Source: an uncultured delta proteobacterium
Lineage (GTDB): Bacteria; Desulfobacterota; Desulfobulbia; Desulfobulbales; Desulfocapsaceae
Reading direction: 5' to 3'
DNA: 34,418 nucleotides
NCBI GenBank assembly: GCA_903901335.1
Contig: CAIUQR010000103.1
Location: 1 to 34,418, forward strand
A program made the translations under genes and the position numbers. How positions within the stretch are numbered: position 1 is the stretch's first letter; each line of letters starts with the position of its first letter. Shown piece after piece: positions 1 through 7,361 of the stretch. A model generated the notes under the pieces. The model was not told the DNA's origin and did not search any database. It saw only the letters and a list, made by a program, of their open reading frames with translations.

Positions 1-2
1 TG

Positions 3-92
3 GTGCGTAGCCCGGCGAAAGTAATGCTGCACTTGATGTTTGGCATTGTTTCTCTTTTTGCCGACCAGTTGATAAAATTGACCGGTTACTGA
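3..92 (+). pseudogene. possible C-terminal end of a transposase, cut by the window edge
   Basis: An open frame runs from the window edge to a TGA at 90-92 and would encode about 29 residues containing KVMLHLMFG and ADQLIKL. This tail resembles the C-termini of DDE transposases as I remember them, but no catalytic residue lies inside the window, so the family cannot be confirmed. It could equally be the end of an intact gene to the left or a remnant. No start is visible. Confidence 0.3.
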
Positions 93-389
93 TGAAACAG
101 CATTCCGGGCAATGACGGCTCAGACTTTTGCAAGAGGCTCAGAATTGTAATTATTGGTCATGGCTTTCTCAGTATATTGATCAAAAGGAATTATTACATA
201 AAGGATGGTTATTAGGACCAGCTATTGGTGAGAATGGATTTTTAAACAGAATGAGCTTTAAAACCAAACCTGTAAATACTGCCGATAAACAAGGACAGGG
301 TCGCTGATCAAACCATTAGCCACCTGACATTACAGAAACTTACCTGAGCAGGTGCTTTTGGGATAAAATACTACAGGGAGACACAATAG
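93..389. other. intergenic stretch, AT-rich, no convincing gene
   Basis: About 297 bases that are more AT-rich than the genes around them. One plus frame stays open from about 110 to the TGA at 306-308 (ending NTADKQGQGR), but it has no ATG with a ribosome binding site at its head and I do not recognise the product. It may be the debris of an inserted element together with the promoter region of the gene at 390. Confidence 0.4.
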
Positions 390-782
390 ATGAAGATTCT
401 CGTGGGTTATCGGGGGACTGGAGTAGGCAGAGATTTGCTGGATCAGGCGGTCAAACAGGCGAAGGCGTTCGGCGGGGAAGTGCATGTCGTCACCTCTCTG
501 TTCGGCGGGGCAACGACCGAGTTGGAGAAGATTAAAGGGGCTGAAGACAATCTCGAAAAAGCAAAACACTATCTCGATGGCCAGGGGGTGAAAAATACTG
601 TCCATCTCCTGGTCAGAGGGCTGAGTCCGGGGGAGGACATTGTCCTTTTTGCCAAAGAGAACGGCATTGAGGAGATCATCATTGCGATAAAAAGCCGATC
701 CAAGGTCGGAAAACTGCTCTTTGGTTCAACGGGGCAGTATGTTATCCTTAAGGCAGAATGTCCTGTTATTTCAATTAAATGA
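390..782 (+). CDS. universal stress protein (UspA family)
   Basis: A 130-residue single-domain Usp protein of usual family length. It opens with the beta-strand MKILVGYRG and ends with the conserved C-terminal strand CPVISIK. The nucleotide-binding loop is represented by KVGKLLFGSTGQYVI near residues 106-120, which fits the G-2x-G-9x-G(S/T) pattern of ATP-binding Usp proteins in its second half. Family members are cytoplasmic dimers induced by starvation or stress, and this one would be expected to be soluble. The start is the ATG at 390, preceded by GGGAG. It stands alone on the plus strand; the next gene follows after about 50 bases. The assignment to Usp is firm, the specific stress is unknown. 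Confidence 0.85.
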   Translation: MKILVGYRGTGVGRDLLDQAVKQAKAFGGEVHVVTSLFGGATTELEKIKGAEDNLEKAKHYLDGQGVKNTVHLLVRGLSPGEDIVLFAKENGIEEIIIAIKSRSKVGKLLFGSTGQYVILKAECPVISIK

Positions 783-835
783 GTTGATGAAGATGGCATT
801 GCATTATTTGCCCACAATTTTTGAAAGGAGGTGAC

Positions 836-1390
836 ATGAAACGAATACATTGTTTTGTTGTATTTTGGGTGCTTTTTGGGGTATCCAGCGCGCTTGCCGG
901 CAATTTCGAACTCACGAGCCAGAGCCTTCAGAAAAACGGCACTCTGCCTTTCCGGCAGGTGTTCAATGGTTTCGGCTGTACGGGCGATAACCTCTCTCCG
1001 GATCTCTCCTGGCACGGAGAACCTGCCGGAACCAAAAGTTTTGCCATCACTGTGTATGACCCTGACGCCCCCACCGGGAGCGGATGGTGGCACTGGCTGG
1101 TCTTCAATATCCCAGGAGACATTCACAGCCTATTGGAAAACAGCGGCAACCCGGAAAAGGGGCTGATGCCCAAACAGGCCATCCAGGCCCGGACCGATTT
1201 CGGCACTTCGGGCTATGGCGGGGCCTGTCCGCCGGCCGGTACCCAGAAACATAGATACCAGTTTACCGTATGGGCCCTCGACGTCGAACAATTGCCGTTG
1301 ACGGCTGATACAACTGGTGCCATGCTTGGATTTAATCTGCGTCAGCATGTGCTGGCACAGGCCGAACTCACTGTCACCTACGGCAGATAA
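836..1390 (+). CDS. exported YbhB/YbcL family (PEBP, Raf kinase inhibitor-like) protein
   Basis: A 184-residue protein with an N-terminal signal peptide (MKRIHCFVVFWVLFGVSSA, probable cleavage after SALAG) followed by a phosphatidylethanolamine-binding-protein fold. The ligand-pocket motifs are visible: VYDPDAPTGSGWWHW near residues 74-88 and the later HRYQF motif. Bacterial YbhB/YbcL proteins are periplasmic or cytoplasmic and of unclear function; the signal peptide places this one in the periplasm. The ATG at 836 is chosen because a strong AAAGGAGGTGAC ribosome binding site directly precedes it; the longer reading from the TTG at 821 would place the binding site inside the gene. The gene lies about 50 bases after the stress protein, so co-transcription is possible. 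Confidence 0.85.
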   Translation: MKRIHCFVVFWVLFGVSSALAGNFELTSQSLQKNGTLPFRQVFNGFGCTGDNLSPDLSWHGEPAGTKSFAITVYDPDAPTGSGWWHWLVFNIPGDIHSLLENSGNPEKGLMPKQAIQARTDFGTSGYGGACPPAGTQKHRYQFTVWALDVEQLPLTADTTGAMLGFNLRQHVLAQAELTVTYGR

Positions 1391-1425
1391 GTCTGCTCCT
1401 ATCCACTAAAAATCGGGAAATACTG

Positions 1426-1800
1426 ATGGTAAAAAAGAAGGCGTCGGCCGGTTCCGGCCGGACTATTGCAAGGCTGAAAGAGAAGCAGGCGCAGAAACAA
1501 GAACAACCGGTGAGGCAGCCGATGATCCAGGCCATGGTCTGGTACAAAGAAGAGCATTATAAGGAACTTCTAACTCTCTTTGATGATGTCGAGTTGTTGC
1601 CGCTGACCTATCAGGATTGGCTTGCCCGTGCCGAGGAAAAAAAGGCCGAAATAGAAGCGGAAGGGGACCAGGTGATCAAGGTGTTCATCGACCCCCTGAC
1701 CTTCCCGAAGTGGTGCGAGGAGAAAAACCTGGCGAAGGATGCCAACGCCCGCTCCCAGCTGGCAATCGAGGTGGCTCAGGCGCAATCGTTCAGTCTGTAG
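1426..1800 (+). CDS. conserved-looking hypothetical protein, 124 aa
   Basis: I do not recognise this protein. It is 124 residues, highly charged, and has a Lys/Arg/Gln-rich N-terminus (residues 1-35) that looks disordered, followed by an acidic, probably helical body with WYKEEHYKELL, a Trp-rich centre and the stretch FIDPLTFPKWCEEKNL. There is no signal peptide or membrane segment, so it should be cytoplasmic. The ribosome binding site is weak. It sits 35 bases after the PEBP gene in the same direction and could be read from the same transcript. Codon use looks like that of neighbouring genes, which supports it being a real gene. Confidence 0.6.
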   Translation: MVKKKASAGSGRTIARLKEKQAQKQEQPVRQPMIQAMVWYKEEHYKELLTLFDDVELLPLTYQDWLARAEEKKAEIEAEGDQVIKVFIDPLTFPKWCEEKNLAKDANARSQLAIEVAQAQSFSL

Positions 1801-2064
1801 AGTATGGCTGCAACGACCAAGGAACTAATGGTTCTTTGCTGGTGCACCTCCAGATGACTGCCTGGGATCGGCTGTCTGAAGCATTCCGCCAGGCAAGTCC
1901 AGGGTGGAAGCTGGAAAAGGATGTTGAATCTGTATATCTAATCAGCACATTGTGTGGGGCTGATGCCTGTGACCCCATGTTCTTATATATGTACGTTTAT
2001 GGATGTAACCGGCACCTTGGTGGCTGCAGGGGGGCATCGTGTCGTACCTGAGGAATGAGCATTT
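1801..2064. other. intergenic; possible short ORF 1854-2051
   Basis: A plus frame from the ATG at 1854 to 2051 could encode 65 residues (MTAWDRLSEAFRQASPGWK at its start), with several Cys residues near the end. It has no clear ribosome binding site and no family I recognise. The same frame is open upstream across the end of the previous gene, which could be chance. Otherwise I see only a small inverted repeat around 1941-1965. Confidence 0.2.
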
Positions 2065-3220
2065 ATGAAAATTACTATTATTGGCACGGGTTATGTGGGC
2101 ATCGTCAGCGGAGCCTGTTTTTCTGAGTTTGGACATGAGGTCGTCTGCGTCGATAACGACGTAGCCAAGATCACGGCGCTTTGCCAGGGGCAGATCCCGA
2201 TCTACGAGCCCGGTCTGGCCGATCTGGTGGCCAAGAACGTCTCCGGTGGCCGGCTCCGCTTCACTGCCGACCTCAGCGAGGCTGTGCCGAGGGCTGATGC
2301 GGTCTTTATCGCCGTGGGAACACCGTCGACCCGTCGCGGTGACGGCTATGCCGATCTCAGCTATATTTATGCCGCAGCCAAGGAAATGGCTCCCTGTCTT
2401 GCCGGGTACACGGTGGTGGTCGATAAAAGCACCGTGCCGATTGGTACTGCCCGACAGGTCTCCCGTATTATTCGTGAGACGAACCCGACAGCTGATTTCG
2501 ACGTGGCATCGAATCCTGAATTTTTGCGGGAAGGAGCTGCAATTGGAGATTTCATGCGGCCTGATCGAGTGGTCATCGGCGTGGAAAACGAAAGAGCAGC
2601 AGCAATTTTACGGGAGATTTACAGCCCGTTGTATCTTATCGAGACCCCTATCGTTGTCACCGGCATCGAGACCGCCGAACTGATCAAATATGCAGCCAAC
2701 GCCTTTCTGGCTGTGAAAATAAGTTTTATCAACGAGATGGCCAATATCTGTGAGGCTGTGGGGGCCGATGCTGTCGCCCTAGCCAAGGCCATCGGGCTTG
2801 ATGGCAGGATAGGTAAAAAATTTCTTCACCCAGGTCCTGGCTACGGCGGTTCCTGTTTTCCGAAGGATACCGTGGCGCTTCTCCGCACCGTACAGGAGTA
2901 CGGGGTAAGCGCCCGCCCTGACGATTTTGCCGGCCCTTATGGAGAAGGGAGCCCGAATCATCGCCCATGATCCGCAGGGCATGAGGGAGGCGGCAAGGTA
3001 CTTACCCGATGGAATTACATACGTCAACAACCCTTACGACGTTTTTTCCGGCGCTGATGCCATCGTTCTGTTGACGGAATGGAACCAGTATCGGGCGTTA
3101 GATTTGAAGGCGGTACTCGACAAGATGAAAGAACCGGTTTTCGTCGATCTTCGCAATGTGTATGAGCCCTGTAAGTTAAGAGAAATGGGCTTTGCTTATT
3201 TCGGGAACGGCAGGAATTGA
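2065..3220 (+). pseudogene. ugd: UDP-glucose 6-dehydrogenase, disrupted by an internal deletion
   Basis: The first part (2065 to about 2904) is a good UDP-glucose/GDP-mannose dehydrogenase: Rossmann start MKITIIGTGYVGIVSGACF, the NPEFLREG motif, and the active-site segment PGPGYGGSCFPKD with its catalytic Cys. After EYG (residue 280) the family sequence stops. It resumes in another frame at about 2909 with APALTILPALMEKGARIIAH and runs to the stop at 3218-3220. The two parts sum to about 383 residues against about 430-450 for the family. Roughly 55 residues are absent, namely the end of the dimerisation helix and the first strand and loop of the C-terminal UDP-binding domain. In one frame the product ends after 301 residues with a nonsense tail. 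UDP-glucuronate synthesis from this copy is therefore unlikely; an assembly error is the alternative. Confidence 0.85.
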
Positions 3221-3362
3221 ACGGGCATAGCGCGTTTTTGGGCTAGTCGTGGTGACCCGTAAGCCTTGTGGGGATGGAAGGCAGTTCCAGGAAGTATCCA
3301 TCTTCAAGGAAGGCGACGATCCTGACAAGTAAAAAATATGGACAAATGTGGACACAGATCAA

Positions 3363-3403
3363 AAATTAAGGGGTTAGGCGATTTCCGCTTAACCCCTTAA
3401 TTT
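3363..3403 (-). terminator. intrinsic terminator of tRNA-Leu (probably bidirectional)
   Basis: A perfect 14-bp inverted repeat (AAATTAAGGGGTTA at 3363-3376, its complement at 3390-3403) with a 13-base loop. It begins 4 bases beyond the tRNA 3' end. T-rich sequence flanks both sides, so it may also end transcription arriving from the dehydrogenase remnant on the plus strand. Confidence 0.75.
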
Positions 3404-3406
3404 ATT

Positions 3407-3493
3407 TGGTGCCTCGGATCGGACTCGAACCGATACTGGATTGCTCCAACGGGATTTTAAGTCCCGGGTGTCTACCAATTCCACCACCAAGGC
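3407..3493 (-). tRNA. tRNA-Leu (anticodon TAA)
   Basis: An 87-base tRNA with encoded CCA (3407-3409 on the complement). The acceptor stem pairs GCCTTGG with CCGAGGC, the D arm carries GGAATTGGTAGAC, the anticodon stem-loop is GGGA-CTTAAAA-TCCC with anticodon TAA, a long variable arm follows as expected for Leu, and the T arm is ATCGGTTCGAGTCCGAT. It decodes UUA (and UUG by wobble). tRNA-Leu genes are frequent integration targets, but no integrase is visible nearby. Confidence 0.95.
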
Positions 3494-3504
3494 AGGATGT
3501 GTGC

Positions 3505-3533
3505 TTTTACCATATGCCGATCGAGCTTGTCAA
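3505..3533 (-). promoter_or_regulatory. probable sigma70-type promoter of tRNA-Leu(TAA)
   Basis: Read on the minus strand, TTGACA (3533-3528) is followed after 17 bases by GTAAAA (3510-3505), about 11 bases before the tRNA 5' end. The -35 is perfect and the -10 is weak. Position and spacing fit a tRNA promoter. Confidence 0.5.
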
Positions 3534-3615
3534 TCGGCAAACACCGATTTCAGGCCGGAATCAGACTCAGAAACCAACTTCAAATTCGCACCATAATTCT
3601 GTGATATCAGGACTA

Positions 3616-4815
3616 TCAGTAGAAGCCATGTCGTGCGAACCGGATAATGTCAAGCATCTCCCTTACAGCTTGTTCCAGTCCGATGAAGACGGCGCGGGCG
3701 ATAACGGCATGCCCGATGGAGAGTTCCCCTATGATGTCGAGGGCTGCAATGCGGGCGGTGGTCCGATAATCAAGGCCATGGCCGGCATTAACCTGCAATC
3801 CCAATCGGTCTGCCTCCTGGGCTGCTGAGGCGATCAGGTGAAATTCGCAATCCCGCTCTTTTTCGCTTACTGCGTCGCAGTATCTGCCGGTATGGATCTC
3901 AACAAAGGTCGCACCGATATCGTGTGATGCCTTAATCTGTTTGAAATCGGGGTCAATAAAGAGAGAAACCGGGATGCCAGCCTTGGCCATCTGCTCGATG
4001 GTTCCAGCAAGTTTCTTTTTCTGACCGGTGACATTGAGTCCGCCTTCCGTCGTCAGCTCCAACCGTTTTTCCGGAACAAGGGTCACCATATCCGGTTTAA
4101 TATCGAGCGCGATATCGATGATCTCCTTGGCTGCGCCCATTTCCAGATTGAGTCTGGTCTTGACAGTCTGTCTGAGGAGCCGTACATCCCGGTCCTGGAT
4201 ATGCCGCCGGTCCTCCCGCAAGTGCACCACGATTCCGGAGGCCCCGGCCAGCTCACAGAGTGCGGCGGCGGTTACAGGGTCGGGTTCGATGGTCCCTCGG
4301 GCTTGACGGATAGTGGCGATGTGATCGACATTGATGGCGAGAAGGGTCATTGGTTTGCTCCTGTTCAGTTGTAATCTCGATATAAGCTCATTCTCTTTAT
4401 CCTGCATGAGCGCGGCATCCGGTGCGGATCGTTCATGATCGTATCCGAGCAGGTGTAGAAGACCGTGTGTTATCAGCCAGGCCAGACGTTCGGCAAGAGT
4501 CTGCCGGGATGCCGTTGCCTCCCTTCCGGCGGTGTCCACCGAGATGATAATATCTCCCAGTTCTCTGATCGGTAAGGAGGAAATCGTGTCATCGGCCCCA
4601 TCCAGAAAAGGAAAAGAAAGGACATTGGTCGGGACGTTTTTTCCACGATAACGGTTGTTCAGGTCTGTCATTTCCCTGTCGTCAATAAGCAGGATGCTCA
4701 AGCTGTAACCTGCCATATCACAGAGATCGAGAAGCTGCTCGGCGCAGGCGATAATCAGCCGGGTATTTATCTGCAGAGCTGACGACGGGTAATTATTTGT
4801 CAGGAAAATGGGCAT
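3616..4815 (-). CDS. ybeY-pdxJ: fused YbeY endoribonuclease - PdxJ pyridoxine 5'-phosphate synthase
   Basis: One uninterrupted 399-residue frame. Residues 1-155 are YbeY, the rRNA-maturation and quality-control metalloendoribonuclease, with its zinc motif [11 protein letters not shown] (His117, His121, His127). Residues 156-399 are PdxJ, which condenses 1-deoxyxylulose 5-phosphate with 3-amino-2-oxopropyl phosphate to form pyridoxine 5'-phosphate. Its motifs are [38 protein letters not shown] and AGHGLDY. Each half has the usual length of the free protein (155 and about 243 residues), so the fusion looks like loss of the ybeY stop codon. An AGGAG at 4362-4358 lies 7 bases before the internal pdxJ ATG (4350), so free PdxJ could also be made. 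The upstream neighbour is phoH, the classic partner of ybeY. The binding site before the ybeY ATG is weak. Confidence 0.92.
   Translation of the reverse strand: MPIFLTNNYPSSALQINTRLIIACAEQLLDLCDMAGYSLSILLIDDREMTDLNNRYRGKNVPTNVLSFPFLDGADDTISSLPIRELGDIIISVDTAGREATASRQTLAERLAWLITHGLLHLLGYDHERSAPDAALMQDKENELISRLQLNRSKPMTLLAINVDHIATIRQARGTIEPDPVTAAALCELAGASGIVVHLREDRRHIQDRDVRLLRQTVKTRLNLEMGAAKEIIDIALDIKPDMVTLVPEKRLELTTEGGLNVTGQKKKLAGTIEQMAKAGIPVSLFIDPDFKQIKASHDIGATFVEIHTGRYCDAVSEKERDCEFHLIASAAQEADRLGLQVNAGHGLDYRTTARIAALDIIGELSIGHAVIARAVFIGLEQAVREMLDIIRFARHGFY
4350..4362 (-). promoter_or_regulatory. internal ribosome binding site for pdxJ inside the fused gene
   Basis: On the minus strand AGGAG (4362-4358) stands 7 bases before the in-frame ATG at 4350-4348 that begins [11 protein letters not shown], the natural PdxJ N-terminus. 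It suggests the downstream half can be translated on its own, or is a relic of formerly separate genes. Confidence 0.6.
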
Positions 4816-4869
4816 GGTTATACGGTGAAGGGAAAAGTATGTGAAAAGAGGGCCTGGGCTGAGGATCGG

Positions 4870-5829
4870 CTATTTCTTTTCATAGGCCTGGATAATTTTT
4901 TGGACCAGGGGATGCCGGACAACATCCTCCCCCGAAAAAGAACAGAATGCTATGCCTTCAATGCGGTTCAGAAGCTCTTTTGCCTCCAGCAGGCCTGATT
5001 GTTTCGGAACCGGGAGATCGACCTGGGTGCTGTCGCCGGTAATGACGGCCAGCGAGTCGAAACCGATTCTGGTCAGAAACATCTTCATCTGTTCCCGCGT
5101 GGTATTCTGGGCTTCATCCAGGATAATAAAGGCATTGCTCAGAGTACGGCCGCGCATGAAGGCAAGGGGAGCAATCTCAATTGCCCCTTTTTCGATGAGC
5201 TCCTCACTCTTTTCGGGGCCAAGCATATCATTCAATGCATCATGCAGAGGCCGCAGGTACGGGTTGACCTTCTGGGCCAAGTCGCCTGGCAGAAAACCGA
5301 GTTTTTCCCCAGCCTCGACGGCAGGCCTGGTCAGGATAATCGAACGGACCTGCCCGCTGACATAGGCGGATACGGCCATGGCTACCGCCAGATAGGTTTT
5401 ACCGGTTCCGGCGGGGCCGATGCCGAAAACGATATCGTTCTGGCGGATCGCGTCAATATAGAGTTTCTGATTCCGGGTCTTCGGCGAGATCACCCTGTTT
5501 TTGGTGGTGACATAGACCTTATCCAGAAAGATCTTGTCTAAATGGGCCTTCGGGGTTGATTCGAGTATGCGCAGGCCAAAGGCAAAGTCCGACGAGTAAA
5601 TCGGGTATCCTTTTCCAATAAGATCATAGAGTTGTTGGAGAAGGTTAGCCGCGAGTTCGACTTCATGCTCGCGGCCGGTGATATTAATGGAATTCCCGCG
5701 CACATTGATCTGTACACCTGAGCTCTTCTCAACGATATGCAGGTTCTTATTAAGATCGCCATAGAGTGCCCCCGCCAGGGTGTTTTCAGGGAAGTGAAGG
5801 TCACGGCTGAGTTGTTTATGTATGTTCAA
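4870..5829 (-). CDS. phoH: PhoH-family P-loop ATPase
   Basis: A 319-residue PhoH/PhoL-type protein of usual length. An N-terminal KH-like RNA-binding region (about residues 30-72, containing VRGNSINITG) is followed by the ATPase domain with Walker A GPAGTGKT at residues 138-145 and Walker B ILDEAQN near 235-241. Family members are cytoplasmic nucleotide-binding proteins associated with RNA metabolism and often lie next to ybeY, as here (54 bases upstream of it). The start appears to be a TTG at 5829 that overlaps the TGA of the upstream selenoprotein gene as TTGA, which implies translational coupling. An AAGGT about 11 bases upstream is a mediocre binding site. The physiological substrate is not known from the sequence. 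Confidence 0.93.
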   Translation of the reverse strand: MNIHKQLSRDLHFPENTLAGALYGDLNKNLHIVEKSSGVQINVRGNSINITGREHEVELAANLLQQLYDLIGKGYPIYSSDFAFGLRILESTPKAHLDKIFLDKVYVTTKNRVISPKTRNQKLYIDAIRQNDIVFGIGPAGTGKTYLAVAMAVSAYVSGQVRSIILTRPAVEAGEKLGFLPGDLAQKVNPYLRPLHDALNDMLGPEKSEELIEKGAIEIAPLAFMRGRTLSNAFIILDEAQNTTREQMKMFLTRIGFDSLAVITGDSTQVDLPVPKQSGLLEAKELLNRIEGIAFCSFSGEDVVRHPLVQKIIQAYEKK

Positions 5830-6701
5830 TGGTGTGATTGTACCTTTTTTAATTCATTATCAATAATTTGCTGAATGACCTGTAAAGAGCGATTTCTGAG
5901 CGCCCGTCCATTGATGAAGATAGCCGGAGTTCCGGTAACCCCGGCAGCCTCGGCATCTTTCAGATCCATGGTGAGTTCCTGTTGAATCTTAGGCGAAACA
6001 ATATCTTGTTTAAAGCGCGCAATATCAAGGTTCAGTTTGACGGCGATAGCCTCGATGGCCTGTTCGTTTAACTTTGGAGTGGAAAAAAGCTCGTTATGAA
6101 ATTCCCAGAACTTCCCCTGTTCTTTGGCCGCAAGGGCTCCTCTTGCGGCAAGTTCGGCAAATTGATGAGACCGGAGAGGCATGTTTTTAAAAACCACCTT
6201 AACGGTTTCAGGGTTTGTCTTGAGCACCTGCTCAAGGAGCGGCCCTATCTGGCCGCAATAAGGTCACTCGAAGTCCGAGAATTCGACAATGGTGACCGGT
6301 GCATTTTCTTTACCCTCAAAAGGAGAACCGGCGATGTTGATTGGAAGAATGAAGTCAACGGCTACAGTTACAAACGTGTTTTTTTCGCTGTCGATAAGAT
6401 AAAGACTTTCGCCGCGTGGAGCGATATCGATTGCTTTTACTCCCTTGGCAACGGGGATGGTCCCTTCAAGCTTGCCTGTGGCATCATAGACGAGAACCTG
6501 ATGTTTGTCGGTCAGTACGAATACATGCTTCTGGTCAAGAGAATAGACGACAGCAAGCGGTGTGGAAGGCAGCTTCCATTCGCCCTGTACCTGCCAATCA
6601 ACCTTCGCGGGGGGATTGTCACCTGGGTCGGCACATGCCGGTTCAGCCGAAGAGCAGAAGATCAGAGCTGCAAACGCTGCCAGTATCAGTTTATTCGACA
6701 T
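5826..6701 (-). CDS. exported DsbA-like thiol oxidoreductase, probable selenoprotein (UPYC)
   Basis: Read with one in-frame TGA as selenocysteine this gives 291 residues. Residues 1-24 are a signal peptide (MSNKLILAAFAALIFCSSA). About 30-125 hold two beta-propeller-blade-like repeats (VFVLTDKHQVLVYD; SLYLIDSEKNTFVTV). From about 127 a DsbA/Thioredoxin_4 domain follows. The TGA (6266-6264) is codon 146, exactly where the first Cys of the DsbA CxxC motif belongs: FSDFE-U-PYCGQIG, resolving Cys149, cis-Pro loop GVTGTPAIF with Pro259. Both sides are in the same frame without any base change, and a SECIS-like hairpin follows. The start is the ATG at 6701 with GAGG 5 bases upstream. The likely role is disulfide exchange in the periplasm. 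phoH overlaps its stop codon. The alternative, a nonsense mutation, is less likely given its exact position. Confidence 0.85.
6219..6236 (-). promoter_or_regulatory. SECIS-like hairpin directing selenocysteine insertion
   Basis: Immediately after the TGA at 6266-6264 the minus-strand message contains a perfect 7-bp stem, CTTGAGC (6236-6230) with GCTCAAG (6225-6219), closing an AGGU loop. The loop begins 34 bases after UGA. Bacterial SECIS elements are described as having a short apical loop with a G in its first two positions, 16-37 bases after UGA; this hairpin meets those criteria. Confidence 0.7.
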
Positions 6702-6841
6702 AATAACCTCGTAGCCTATTGTTCGTTTTGGGGTGGAGTTTTCAATAACCAAAGCACCAAGAAGAGTACAAGATAATAGCCATTGAAAAAAGGTTTTGCA
6801 AGACAGGAACATAAACTGAATGATTTGCATATTGAAACACA

Positions 6842-6867
6842 TCCTGGGATCGGGACTCTCCCCAGGA
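6842..6867. repeat. small inverted repeat upstream of the selenoprotein operon
   Basis: TCCTGGG (6842-6848) and CCCAGGA (6861-6867) form a perfect 7-bp stem with a 12-base loop. It could be an operator or a leader hairpin. No T-run follows on either strand. Confidence 0.35.
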
Positions 6868-6905
6868 AGATTTCCATGTCTTTTGACCCTGAAAAAAATA
6901 TTTGT

Positions 6906-6971
6906 GGTCATGCCTGGGATATGATGGTATTTATAAAATCTTTTTATGGCCATCTCATATCAGGCATGACC
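6906..6971. repeat. 66-nt long hairpin (imperfect palindrome)
   Basis: The outer arms GGTCATGCCTG (6906-6916) and CAGGCATGACC (6961-6971) are perfect complements. Inside, ATATGA (6919-6924) pairs with TCATAT (6955-6960), TGG (6925-6927) with CCA (6950-6952), and ATAAAA (6933-6938) with TTTTAT (6942-6947) around a TCT loop. That is about 26 base pairs in 66 nt, with small bulges. On the minus strand it is followed by ATATTTTTTT after a few bases. It may be a leader structure, a small RNA, or a miniature repeat. Confidence 0.65.
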
Positions 6972-7109
6972 TTGACGGGTGCAGAAATGTGAATTATTTA
7001 ATGACTCACTGATCCACCCCTTTTTCTTGTGTTTTTACCTGGCAGCTATGGCCAGAAAATTTTTGCTTGCATTATTTGTGGTGCAAAAAACATTAGGAAT
7101 CAATGTGTT

Positions 7110-7194
<85 letters not shown>

Positions 7195-7361
7195 GTTGTA
7201 TTGTGCATGGAGTTTTTGTCGGGGTTCAAAAAAAGGTTGATCCTTTTATGCAGTTTTTTCATGAGAGCCCTGAGAGGTGACGAGGTATACTGTTATGGAT
7301 ACCTTGAGAGGCACGATGCACAACCGAATTATCAATACATCAATGAAAAGGATAAAAACAG

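Larger units (their letters stand above)
6702..7109. other. 408-bp intergenic region between divergent units, structured
   Basis: No gene is supported here: the frames that cross it lack binding sites and recognisable products. It separates the minus-strand selenoprotein operon from the plus-strand tRNA-Leu and must hold the promoters of both. It contains two hairpins, at 6842-6867 and 6906-6971, listed separately. I cannot point to a strong -35/-10 pair. Confidence 0.6.

Noticed and set aside
569..1126. Minus-strand frame of 185 codons over the stress protein and PEBP genes
   Set aside because: Both plus-strand genes have good motifs and ribosome binding sites; the antisense frame has neither.
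2902..2912. Programmed frameshift in the UDP-glucose dehydrogenase gene
   Set aside because: A change of frame alone does not restore the protein, because about 55 conserved residues are missing.
3220..3500. Integrated island attachment site at tRNA-Leu(TAA)
   Set aside because: No integrase and no duplicated tRNA 3' end could be found in the window; the tRNA is intact with its own terminator.
6227..6264. Reading the DsbA-like gene as two separate ORFs or a simple pseudogene
   Set aside because: The frame is unchanged, the stop is TGA and not TAA/TAG, it falls exactly on the catalytic Cys, and a SECIS-like hairpin follows.
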